A stretch of DNA of 61,952 nucleotides from NCBI GenBank assembly GCA_041396705.1, contig JAWKYB010000024.1:1-61952 (forward strand). The letters run 5' to 3'. Origin of the DNA: Alphaproteobacteria bacterium. GTDB taxonomy: Bacteria > Pseudomonadota > Alphaproteobacteria > CALKHQ01. Positions 33,961 through 41,649 of the stretch are shown here, piece by piece (positions within the stretch are counted from its first letter, which is position 1; each line of letters begins with the position of its first letter). Made by a program: the position numbers and the translations under genes. The notes under the pieces are model-generated. The model saw nothing but the letters and a program-made list of their open reading frames with translations, ran no database searches and was not told the origin of the DNA.

Positions 33961-34689
33961 CTAGCCACCGAGAAACGCCTCCGCGACCTCGCGATTGGCG
34001 AGCAGGGCGGCGCCGGTGTCGGTGAAGCGGTTGCGGCCGGTGGCGAGCACATAGCCGCGGTGCGCGATGCCCAGCGACTGGCGGGCGTTCTGCTCCACCA
34101 TCAGCACGCCGACCCCGGCCCGGTTGATGGCGACGATGCGCTCGAAGATCTCGTCCATCACCTTCGGGCTGAGCCCGGCGGTGGGCTCGTCCAGCAGCAG
34201 CAGCTTCGGCTCGACCATCAGCGCGCGGCCGATGGCGACCATCTGGCGCTGGCCGCCGCTGAGTTCGCCGGCCGGCTGGCGCCGTTTCGCGACCAGGTCC
34301 GGAAACAGGCCGTAGACCCGGTCCAGCGACGCGCCGATCGGGTCGCTGCGGACATAGGCGCCCATCTCCAGGTTCTCGTGCACCGACAGGTTCGGGAACA
34401 CGTTGCGATCCTGCGGCACGAAGGCCATGCCGCGCCGCACCAGCGCCGGCGGCGCCATGTTGGTGATGTCGCGGTCGAGGAAGACGACCTTGCCCTCGCG
34501 CAGGTTCAGCAGGCCGAACACTGCCTTCATCGCGGTCGACTTGCCGGCGCCGTTGGGCCCGATGATGACGGTGATCTCACCGGGCCGCACCTCCAGGTCG
34601 ACACCGTGCAGGATGTCCATGCCGCCATAGCCGCCGACCATGCCGGTCGCGGCCAGGATCGGCGCCGCGTCGGCCGAGGCCGCGGTCAT
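33961..34689 (-). CDS. livF: Branched-chain amino acid ABC transporter ATPase, LivF type
   Basis: 242-residue ATP-binding subunit. Walker A is GPNGAGKST near residue 45, the Q-loop is AFVPQDRNVFPNLSVHENL, the signature is ELSGGQRQM, Walker B is LLLLDEPTAGLSP and the switch region is MVEQNARQSLGIAHRGYVLATG. The ATG overlaps the LivG stop by 4 bases (ATGA), so the two ATPases are translated together. The short form fits LivF. Confidence 0.94.
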   Translation of the reverse strand: MTAASADAAPILAATGMVGGYGGMDILHGVDLEVRPGEITVIIGPNGAGKSTAMKAVFGLLNLREGKVVFLDRDITNMAPPALVRRGMAFVPQDRNVFPNLSVHENLEMGAYVRSDPIGASLDRVYGLFPDLVAKRRQPAGELSGGQRQMVAIGRALMVEPKLLLLDEPTAGLSPKVMDEIFERIVAINRAGVGVLMVEQNARQSLGIAHRGYVLATGRNRFTDTGAALLANREVAEAFLGG

Positions 34690-35558
34690 GCCGGCACCCA
34701 GGCGCCCTCCTCGCCGGCTGCCGGTTGCGCCCGCGCCGGTTCGGGCGCAGCCGCCTTGCGGACGCTGCCGCCGAGATAGGCCTCGATCACCCGCGGGTCG
34801 GCGCGGATCTGGTCCATGTTGCCCTGGGTCAGCACCGAGCCCTGCGCCATCACGATCACCGGGTCGCAGAGGCGCGCGATCATGTCCATGTCGTGCTCGA
34901 TCACGCAGAAGGTGTAGCCGCGTTCGCGGTTCAGCCGCTCGATCAGCCCGGCCAGTTCCGACAGCAGCGTGCGGTTGACCCCCGCACCGATCTCGTCGAG
35001 CAGCACGACCTTGCAGTCGGACATCATCACCCGGCCGAGTTCGAGCAGCTTCTTCTGCCCGCCCGACAGGCTGCCGGCCGGCTCGCCGGCGAGGTGGTCG
35101 AGCTTGAGGAACTGCAGCACCTCCACCGCCCGCTGGCCCAGGGCGCGTTCCTGGGCGCGGATCGCGCCCCAGCGCAGCAGCGCCCACCACAGCCGTTCGC
35201 CGATCTGCTCGGCCGGCGGCACCAGCAGGTTCTCCAGCACGGTCAGCCCGGCGAACTCGTGGGCGATCTGGAAGGTCCGCGCCAGGCCCAGGCGGTAGAG
35301 CTCGTGCGGCCGGCGGCCGCCGACCGGGCGCCCGTTCAGCAGGATCCGGCCGCGGTCCGGTCGGTACAGCCCGGCGACGATGTTGAACAGGGTCGACTTG
35401 CCGGCGCCGTTCGGACCGATCAGCCCGGTGATCGAGCCGCGGCGGACCGACAGCGAACAGTTTTCCACCGCATGGATGCCGCCGAACGCCTTGCTGACGC
35501 CCTCGACGCGGATCGCATCACCGGCGGCCTGCGCCTCGGGGATCGGCTGGTCGGACAA
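34686..35558 (-). CDS. livG: Branched-chain amino acid ABC transporter ATPase, LivG type
   Basis: 290-residue ATP-binding subunit of the LivG type. Walker A is GPNGAGKSTLFN, the Q-loop is LARTFQIAHEFAGLTVLENLLVP, the signature LSGGQKKLLELGRVM, Walker B VVLLDEIGAGVN and the switch IEHDMDMIARLCDPVIVMAQG. LivG-specific RTFQ and IEHDM are kept. A Pro/Ala-rich tail of about 30 residues follows. The start is a TTG with no visible ribosome binding site, 13 bases past the Hint-protein stop, which suggests coupled translation. Walker B reads DEIGAGVN rather than the usual DEPxAGLN. Confidence 0.9.
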   Translation of the reverse strand: MSDQPIPEAQAAGDAIRVEGVSKAFGGIHAVENCSLSVRRGSITGLIGPNGAGKSTLFNIVAGLYRPDRGRILLNGRPVGGRRPHELYRLGLARTFQIAHEFAGLTVLENLLVPPAEQIGERLWWALLRWGAIRAQERALGQRAVEVLQFLKLDHLAGEPAGSLSGGQKKLLELGRVMMSDCKVVLLDEIGAGVNRTLLSELAGLIERLNRERGYTFCVIEHDMDMIARLCDPVIVMAQGSVLTQGNMDQIRADPRVIEAYLGGSVRKAAAPEPARAQPAAGEEGAWVPA

Positions 35559-35571
35559 GGCGTGGCGCGGC

Positions 35572-36090
35572 TCAGTGCGCCAGCAGGCGCAGATCCGACA
35601 CGTAGAAGGTGCCGGTGATCTCGACCTCGAAGTTGTAGACCGTGAAGCTGCCGGTGCGCACGCGACAGGTGTCGATGCGGTACTGCGCGCCGTCCAGTCC
35701 GATGATGGTGTCGCCGATCGACGTCTCGATCGTTCGGCGCCAGCCGTCGGTAGTCAGGAACGGGTGGTCGCGGGTGAGCTGGATCACCTGGCCGCCGATG
35801 CCCATCTCGTAGATCGCGTTCTCGGTTCGGCTGGTCACGTCGCGGACCAGGCTGGTGACGGTGCGCTGCGCGTCGATGTCGAACGAGATCACCCGGTCGC
35901 CGGCGACGATGTCCTCGATGTTCTTGAAGCCGGATTCGGTCAGGATCTTCGTGCCCGCGACGAAGGAATTTTCCCGTACCGCGATCGCCGCGTCGTCGAA
36001 CGGCGGCACCGGCGCCATCTCGGCACGCGCCGGCGCCACTGCTGCAAATCCCAGCAACGCCAGGGCCAGAGCGATCCGTCCCGCCAGCAT
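35572..36090 (-). CDS. Small secreted stand-alone Hint (hedgehog/intein) domain protein
   Basis: 172 residues. A signal peptide ends near PARA (residue 23), then an 18-residue acidic spacer EMAPVPPFDDAAIAVREN, then a Hint domain. Block A is SFVAGTKILTESGFKNIEDI followed by VAGDRVISFD. Block B is QLTRDHPFLTTDGW with T106-x-x-H109. The last block is FTVYNFEVEITGTFYVSDLRLLAH and then stop. The nucleophile position is Ser42, where most pretoxin Hints have Cys; Ser is allowed in some inteins. The usual terminal Asn is absent: the chain stops after His. So N-S acyl shift and cleavage or ligation at Ser42 are imaginable, splicing is not. The ribosome binding site GGGAG is good. It lies directly upstream of livG. 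Confidence 0.8.
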   Translation of the reverse strand: MLAGRIALALALLGFAAVAPARAEMAPVPPFDDAAIAVRENSFVAGTKILTESGFKNIEDIVAGDRVISFDIDAQRTVTSLVRDVTSRTENAIYEMGIGGQVIQLTRDHPFLTTDGWRRTIETSIGDTIIGLDGAQYRIDTCRVRTGSFTVYNFEVEITGTFYVSDLRLLAH

Positions 36091-36200
36091 GTCCGTCTCC
36101 CTTCAATCCGCAACCCGGAGGACAGACCTAGCACATCCGCCGCGACGGTCCATCATCCTCGCCGTGCGGCCCGGCGCGCCATAGCGTCGACCGCACGGGA

Positions 36201-36238
36201 AACCAAAGGGCCCGCCGGTCCATTCGACCGACGGGCCC
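36201..36238 (-). terminator. Intrinsic terminator of the peptidoglycan-binding protein genes
   Basis: GGGCCCG(C)CGGT at 36208-36219 pairs with ACCG(A)CGGGCCC, leaving a short loop. On the minus strand the stem is followed by TTTGGTTT (36207-36200). It is about 34 bases beyond the stop at 36272, and before the Hint gene on the same strand, so the Hint/liv unit should have its own promoter within 36091-36200. Confidence 0.65.
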
Positions 36239-36271
36239 CGTGAAGAGTCGCGGTTTCGCGACGGCGCCGGG

Positions 36272-38272
36272 CTACATGGCGTAGCGGGCGCGCAGCGCGG
36301 CAGCGACCTCGGCGTCGTCGGCCGTCCGGCCGGCGGCGGCGTGCAGGTCGGCCATACGGTCGATCGCCATGGCGCCGACACCGTCGGCGCCGCCTTCCTC
36401 GGCGGCGGACCGTGCCTCGACGAGCAGGGTCTTGATCGCCTCGACGTCAGCCCCGGTCGGCTTTTCGCTGCCGGCCACCACCTGGGCCAGCCGTGCCGAG
36501 GCGAGCCGCTCGAGGATCGCGGCCAGTTCCGCCGGACGGTCGCGGTCGAGGCCGGTCCAGGTCTCGCGCGCCATCTCCAGATGGACCTGCGCATCGCCGT
36601 AGAGGCCCATCGAGGCATAGGCCGCCGCGATCAGCTGGTGGGCGTCGACCATTTCCGGCGAATCCGCGCCGTGATCGAAGTAGACGGCGCCCATCAGCGC
36701 CTGGCGGTCCTCGATCACCGGCGTCGCGTCGCCGTTCGCCAGGCCGTCGCTCAGTCGCCACCACATCACGCCGGACCCGCCGTCGCCGCGGTCGATCCCG
36801 GACAGCGGCCGATCGACGACCGGCCGGGCGAACGCCTCGACGATATGGGCCCGGACTGCCGGAAGCACGTCCCCCGCCGGCAGCGCCGCCGGCGTGGGCT
36901 CGCTGTCGCTCTCGGCAACCGGCGTCACCGCCGGGCGGACCGCCTCGCCGCGCAGGTCGGCGATCTGCTCGCCGGTCAGATAGCCGGTCTGGCTTGCGCC
37001 GATCGCCGCCTGGTAGGACCGGATGGCGTTGCGCGTGCCCGGCCCGAACAAGGCGTCGATGCCGCCCGAATAGTGCCCCAGCGCCTGCAGGCCCTGCTGC
37101 ACCTCGACCATCTCTTCGCGAGACATGGCCGGCTCGCCCGATGCGACCAGGGCGTCGTAGTCGCGCGAGATCTGCTCGGCGCGCTGCTGGACCGACCGGA
37201 GCGAATCGACCTGGTTGCCGAGCGACGCCAGCGCCACGTCGTACTCGTCGCCGCACAGGCCGGCGACCTGCTCCGCCTGGTCATGGAACACGTCGAGCTG
37301 GTCGAGATAGCTGTCGATGCCGCCGGCGATCCGGCTGCCCTCGGCTGCGTCGAAGGCCGGAATGCGCGGCCCGCGCAGCATGGTCCGCAGGTCGCCGACA
37401 CGCGGATTGAGCTCCTCGCGATAGTCGCGGGTACGGTCGACCGCGCTGCTCAACTGCGCCACGTTGGCGGCGCAGATCGCACGGGCCTCGTCGCTGACCG
37501 GCTCGACCGGGGCGGGCTGGCCCTCGGTGGTCGGCGCCGGCGGCAGGCCGACGACGTCGACCGTCTGCTGCGGCTGGCCGGTCTCGGCGGCAGCCATCAG
37601 TTCCTGGAGCTGGCCGGCGGTCAGATAGCCGGTTGCGGGATAGCCGCGGGCTGCCTGGTAGGAGCGGATCGCCGCCCTGGTGCCCGAGCCGAACCGGCCG
37701 TCGACCGGCTGCTGGTAGAAGCCGGTGGCAGCCAGCCCGCGCTGAACCGCCTCCATGTCGGCCTGGGTCAGCGGCGGCTCGCCGGAATCGAGCAGCGCCT
37801 GATGGTCGGCGAGCAGCTGCTCCGCCCGCGCCTGCTGGGCGCGGAACCGGTCGATGGTGGCGTGCAGCGTCTGCACGTCGGCGTTGAACCCGGCCCCGCA
37901 GGCATCGGCAAGCGGGGCGACCTGCCGGCCGAAATCGTCGAGCGCGGCGGTGAATTCGTTGGACCGGTCGCGGGCAGCGACGGCCTGGGTTGCATCGATG
38001 GCCTCGCTGCGCGGGGCGATCAGCTGACCGCCGAAGCCATTGAGCGCCTGGTCGATCCGGTCGAGCGCGGTCTGCGAATCGACGATCGCCTGCGTCAGCT
38101 GCACCTGGCTCTGGTCGCAGGTCTGCGCCCGGGCCGCCAGCGGGACCGCGCCGGCCAGACAGGTGCCGAGGCACAGCAGCGCCGCCAGGCGGCCGCGGCG
38201 GACGTGGTCGGCGACGTTGACGGAAATCGCACGGGCGCCGGACTCCGGCCGCATGCTGTTTGAGACGGACAT
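36272..38272 (-). CDS. Periplasmic protein with two peptidoglycan-binding domains (paralog A)
   Basis: 666 residues; signal peptide RRGRLAALLCLGTCLAGAVPLAARA, cleaved before QTCDQSQ. The architecture is duplicated. A helical module with a Cys near each end (CDQSQVQLTQAIVDSQTALD to DACGAGFN) is followed by PGBD-1 repeat GLAATGFYQQPVDGRFGSGTRAAIRSYQ. A second helical module (ICAANVAQLSSAVDRTRDY to LCGDEYD) is followed by GLQALGHYSGGIDALFGPGTRNAIRSYQ. A Pro/Ala-rich linker leads to a ~170-residue C-terminal TPR-like domain (DGGSGVMWWRLSDG, then DAHQLIAAAYASMGLYGDAQVHLEMARETWTGLD). No catalytic domain is recognised; wall-anchored scaffold or regulator is plausible. GGGAG precedes the start. Tandem with a paralog. 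Confidence 0.8.
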   Translation of the reverse strand: MSVSNSMRPESGARAISVNVADHVRRGRLAALLCLGTCLAGAVPLAARAQTCDQSQVQLTQAIVDSQTALDRIDQALNGFGGQLIAPRSEAIDATQAVAARDRSNEFTAALDDFGRQVAPLADACGAGFNADVQTLHATIDRFRAQQARAEQLLADHQALLDSGEPPLTQADMEAVQRGLAATGFYQQPVDGRFGSGTRAAIRSYQAARGYPATGYLTAGQLQELMAAAETGQPQQTVDVVGLPPAPTTEGQPAPVEPVSDEARAICAANVAQLSSAVDRTRDYREELNPRVGDLRTMLRGPRIPAFDAAEGSRIAGGIDSYLDQLDVFHDQAEQVAGLCGDEYDVALASLGNQVDSLRSVQQRAEQISRDYDALVASGEPAMSREEMVEVQQGLQALGHYSGGIDALFGPGTRNAIRSYQAAIGASQTGYLTGEQIADLRGEAVRPAVTPVAESDSEPTPAALPAGDVLPAVRAHIVEAFARPVVDRPLSGIDRGDGGSGVMWWRLSDGLANGDATPVIEDRQALMGAVYFDHGADSPEMVDAHQLIAAAYASMGLYGDAQVHLEMARETWTGLDRDRPAELAAILERLASARLAQVVAGSEKPTGADVEAIKTLLVEARSAAEEGGADGVGAMAIDRMADLHAAAGRTADDAEVAAALRARYAM

Positions 38273-38441
38273 GGATCACTCCCCACGCTGCGTCCCGCGG
38301 TGGCAGCGGCGGCGACGGGTGTTCCCGCCGCGCCGCCGGCGCCGATCCCCGACCGGCACCGGCCACCGGGACAGTGGGTCGTGAACGGCTCAGGGCGCGA
38401 TCGGTTCCCCGTGCCGGGGCGATCCGATTCCGGCAGCCGTC

Positions 38442-40571
38442 TCAGCCGGCATAGCGGGCCCGGATCGTGGCGGCGACGCCGGCGTCCTCCGGCTCGCGGT
38501 TGGCGGCCGCATAGAGGTCGGCCAGCCGGTCGGCGATGTCCTGGCGCAGGCGCTGGTTGCCGTCGTCGCCGCTGCCGGCCGCGGCCCGCGCCTCGGTCAG
38601 CATGCCGAGCAGGTCGTCGAAGGTGGCATCGCCGACCGTGCCGTTGACGGTGGCCTGGGCCAGCCGCGCGGCGGCGAGGCGCTCCAGCAGGATCGCCCGC
38701 TCCTCGGGCTCGTCGCGGTCCAGGCCCGACCAGATGTCCCAGGCCCGCTGCAGGTGGAAGGCGGCGTCGCCGAACAGGCCGAGGCGTGCGAACGCGTCGC
38801 CGACCACCAGATGGGCATCGACCATCGACAGCGACTCCGCGCCCCGGTCCAGATAGGCGGCACCAAACAGCGTCAGGCGCTGGTCGACCGTCTGCTGCTG
38901 CTGGCCGCGGGCCAGGTCGTCGCGGGCGCGCCACCACAGGTCGCCGTAGCGGCCGTCGCCGGGGCGCACACCGCTGACCGGCAGCGGCGGCTGGCGCCCG
39001 GCCAGATCCTCGGACAGCAGGCGACGCACGTCGGCGATCCGCGGCCGGTCGCCGCCGTCCTGGACGCCGGTGCCGGGCGGCGGCGGTGGCGGCTGCGGCG
39101 TCGCGACCTCCGGCCCCGGGATGTTCGGCGTCGGCGGCGTCGGCACGTTGGGCGTCGGCGGCGTCGGGGTGGGCGGGGTCGGCGCCGGCGGCGTCGGCTG
39201 GACCGCCGCCTGCTCCAGCGCGGCGATCTGCGTGGCGTTCAGGAAGCCGGTCTGCTGCGCGCCGATCGAGGCCTGATAGGCGCGGACCGCCGCCCGGGTG
39301 CCCGGCCCGAACACCGCATCGATGACACTGTTATAGTGACCGCCGTTCTTCAGGCCGGTCTGCACCCGGCGCATGGTCTCCTCGCTCATCGCCGGTTCGC
39401 CGGATTCGATCAGCGCGGCGTAGTCGGCATTGAGCTGGTCGGCCCGGCCGCGCAGCGTCGCCAGGCTGTCGAGCTGGCCCGACAGCGTGGCAAAGCCGTC
39501 GTCGAAGGTGGCGCCGCACTGACCGACCACGGCCTGGGCCTGGTCGTGGAACGCCTGCAGCGCGCTCAGATAGGACTGGATGTCGGCGACGATCCGGGCG
39601 CCGGCCTCGCCGTCGATCGGCGGCACCCGCGGCCCGCGGATCGCGCGGCGATAGTCGGTGATACGGGTATTGACCTGGTCGCGGAACTCGCCGGTACGCT
39701 GCACCGCGTTGTTCACCTCGGCGATGTTCTGGTTGCAGATCTGCTGCGCCTCGACGCTGGCCGGGCCCTGCGGCTGTGCGGAGCCGACCTGCGGCGCCGG
39801 CGGCAGGCCCGACGGCGGCGGCGTCGGGGTCGGCGTCGGCGTCGGGGCGGCAGGCGTGCCCTGTGCAACGCCGCCCGGCTGGGTCAGCGTGGTCAGCTGC
39901 TCCGGCGTCAGATAGCCGGTCGGCGCCATGCCGCCGGCCTGCTGGAACGCGGCGATGGCGGTGCGGGTGCCGGGGCCGAACCGGCCGTCGACGCCGCCCT
40001 GGTAATGGCCGCGGTCGGCCAGCGCGCGCTGCACCGATTCCATCTGGGCCTGGCTCAGCGGCGGCTCGCCCGACTCGCTCAGCGTCGCGTGGTCGGCCAG
40101 CAGCTGGTCCGCCCGCGCCCGCTCCGCCTCGAAGCGGTCGACCAGCTGGGACAGGCGCTGGGCGTCGGCCGCGAACTGCGGGCCGCAGGACTGGCCGACC
40201 TGGTCGACCTGCGTGCTGAAACCGGTCAGCGCATTGATGAAGGCGTCGAGATTCGCCCGCGCCGCCACGATATTGGTGGCATCGACCGGGCCGGTGCGCG
40301 GGCTGATCAGGGCGCGGCCGAACTGGTCGAGGCTGCCCGAGACGCGGTCCAGCGCGGACTGCGAGTCACCGATCGCCTGGGTGAGCTGTGACTGATTCGA
40401 CTCACATAGTTGCGCCTGTGCAACAGTGGGTCCGGCGACGACCGCGAAAGCGGCCGCGACGGCGACGCCGGCCGCCGTCAGCGCCCGTCGCAGCAACCGG
40501 CCCGGCGATCCGGTGTTGCCCGTAACACGTGGGAAATGAAAGGATTCTGCCATTGCGCAGATGTGGCTCAC
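38442..40571 (-). CDS. Periplasmic protein with two peptidoglycan-binding domains (paralog B)
   Basis: 709 residues with the same order as the downstream paralog. Signal peptide (LRRALTAAGVAVAAAFAVVAGPTVAQA), helical Cys module starting LCESNQSQLTQAIGDSQSALDR, PGBD-1 ALADRGHYQGGVDGRFGPGTRTAI, and second module ICNQNIAEVNNAVQRTGEF with PGBD-1 GLKNGGHYNSVIDAVFGPGTRAAV. It then has a long Pro/Thr linker with PTPPTPNVP-type repeats and the C-terminal domain (GRYGDLWWRARDD, then LRLGLFGDAAFHLQRAWDIWSGLDRDEPEE-like). Linkers between modules are Pro/Thr-rich (APTPTPTPTPPPSGLPPAP). Start is best at GTG 40571 with GGGAG close upstream; ATG 40553 lacks one. 169 bases separate it from paralog A; likely one operon. 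Confidence 0.8.
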   Translation of the reverse strand: MSHICAMAESFHFPRVTGNTGSPGRLLRRALTAAGVAVAAAFAVVAGPTVAQAQLCESNQSQLTQAIGDSQSALDRVSGSLDQFGRALISPRTGPVDATNIVAARANLDAFINALTGFSTQVDQVGQSCGPQFAADAQRLSQLVDRFEAERARADQLLADHATLSESGEPPLSQAQMESVQRALADRGHYQGGVDGRFGPGTRTAIAAFQQAGGMAPTGYLTPEQLTTLTQPGGVAQGTPAAPTPTPTPTPPPSGLPPAPQVGSAQPQGPASVEAQQICNQNIAEVNNAVQRTGEFRDQVNTRITDYRRAIRGPRVPPIDGEAGARIVADIQSYLSALQAFHDQAQAVVGQCGATFDDGFATLSGQLDSLATLRGRADQLNADYAALIESGEPAMSEETMRRVQTGLKNGGHYNSVIDAVFGPGTRAAVRAYQASIGAQQTGFLNATQIAALEQAAVQPTPPAPTPPTPTPPTPNVPTPPTPNIPGPEVATPQPPPPPPGTGVQDGGDRPRIADVRRLLSEDLAGRQPPLPVSGVRPGDGRYGDLWWRARDDLARGQQQQTVDQRLTLFGAAYLDRGAESLSMVDAHLVVGDAFARLGLFGDAAFHLQRAWDIWSGLDRDEPEERAILLERLAAARLAQATVNGTVGDATFDDLLGMLTEARAAAGSGDDGNQRLRQDIADRLADLYAAANREPEDAGVAATIRARYAG

Positions 40572-40886
40572 CGCCCTCTCCCTCTTCCTCGCCGCCGACT
40601 CCGCTCCCGCCCATGTTACCATCGGCAGGCCGGCCGGGGCGGCCGAATCCCCGTCCCGAATTAAGCCTTCATTTACCGTTCAATGATCCGTTAACGACAC
40701 TGGCCTCCGCCAGGCAAACCTTCGACTTGACACTGCGTGGAGCGAGGAGTTCCATGCGAAGATCGCTGAGGCATCTTTGTGCTGAAATTGAGGCAAGGCG
40801 CCTTTCGATACCGACCGAGTTCGCGCAGGAACCGTGCGGCGCCGGTTTGGCCCGTTCACCGCTGAGCAAGACCGAACAACACACCT
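40572..40886. promoter_or_regulatory. Divergent promoter region between paralog B and the SBP/kinase pair
   Basis: 315 bases without a gene, with an AT-rich core at about 40655-40700. On the plus strand TTGACA at 40727-40732 is an exact -35; the hexamer 17 bases further on (TTCCAT) is a poor -10. An ATG at 40754 opens a frame that runs into the binding-protein gene out of frame and is not credible. Confidence 0.35.
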
Positions 40887-41618
40887 ATGGTTCAGGACGT
40901 CTTAGCAAGGTTGCGCCACGGCTTCGTCGCCGCGATCACCGCCGTGGTGGTCTTGCCGGCAACGGCACCGGCGCAGGACTCGAACCAGCTCATCGTTCTG
41001 TCGCCGGATCGTGCCGGGGCGCTGCAGATCGCGTCGCAGAGCAACATGGTGCCGGCGGACGTCGTCAAGTTGCTGGATTGCATCTTCCTGGAGATGGGCC
41101 TGACCTATCAGATGGCGCCGATGCCGCCGCGGCGGGCCGAACTGATGTTCGCCAACGGCGTCGCCAGCGCCATCCTGGACAATTTCCAGGGCCAGCTTCC
41201 CGACCTGCCGAGCTATGCGGCGCCGATCATGCCGCAGGAATGGGCCTGGTTCTTCCCGGCGGCGAGCGCGCTGCGCCACGACGACATGTCGTTCCAGGAC
41301 CAGGCCTCGATTGCGGTGCCCGGTCAGTACGGGCTGAAGCAGCATATGTCGGAACTCGGCTTCCGTTCGGTTGCCGAGGCGACGAGCGAGGCCCAGCTCG
41401 TACAGCTGCTGCAGTACGGCCGCGTCGATGCCGTGCTGGCGCCGGCGGCGACGTTCCGCCAGGCGATGTCGGTGCTTGGCATTGCGGATACCATGTTCCG
41501 CAGCGAAGTGCAGGCGACGTGGCATCTGGTCGTGCGGTTCCGCGACGAGTATGCCGTGGCGAACCCCGACGTCGTCGCGGAATTCGCCCAGGCCAGGGTG
41601 GCGTGTGCCGGCCGATAA
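40887..41618 (+). CDS. Periplasmic substrate-binding protein (SBP_bac_3-like)
   Basis: 243 residues; signal peptide (HGFVAAITAVVVLPATAPAQ), mature chain about 214. The fold is that of small type II periplasmic binding proteins. Features: DCIFLEMGLTYQMAPMPPRRAELMFANG matches the PxxRA...L segment of amino acid/polar solute binders, and VDAVLAPAATFRQAM matches the second lobe hinge. No ABC permease or ATPase is present; instead a histidine kinase gene follows after 31 bases. It likely binds a ligand and signals to that kinase. The ribosome binding site is weak. Confidence 0.8.
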   Translation: MVQDVLARLRHGFVAAITAVVVLPATAPAQDSNQLIVLSPDRAGALQIASQSNMVPADVVKLLDCIFLEMGLTYQMAPMPPRRAELMFANGVASAILDNFQGQLPDLPSYAAPIMPQEWAWFFPAASALRHDDMSFQDQASIAVPGQYGLKQHMSELGFRSVAEATSEAQLVQLLQYGRVDAVLAPAATFRQAMSVLGIADTMFRSEVQATWHLVVRFRDEYAVANPDVVAEFAQARVACAGR

Positions 41619-41649
41619 GTGCTTGCCCGGCGGCAGGGGGGGCCGCTGA

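Noticed and set aside
35572..36090. Intein inserted in a liv gene
   Set aside because: It is a separate exported ORF with its own signal peptide and ribosome binding site, and lacks the C-terminal Asn; livG is intact without it.
40754..40886. Small gene before the binding protein starting MRRSLRHLC
   Set aside because: The frame runs on past the binding-protein start in the wrong frame and has no ribosome binding site or motif.
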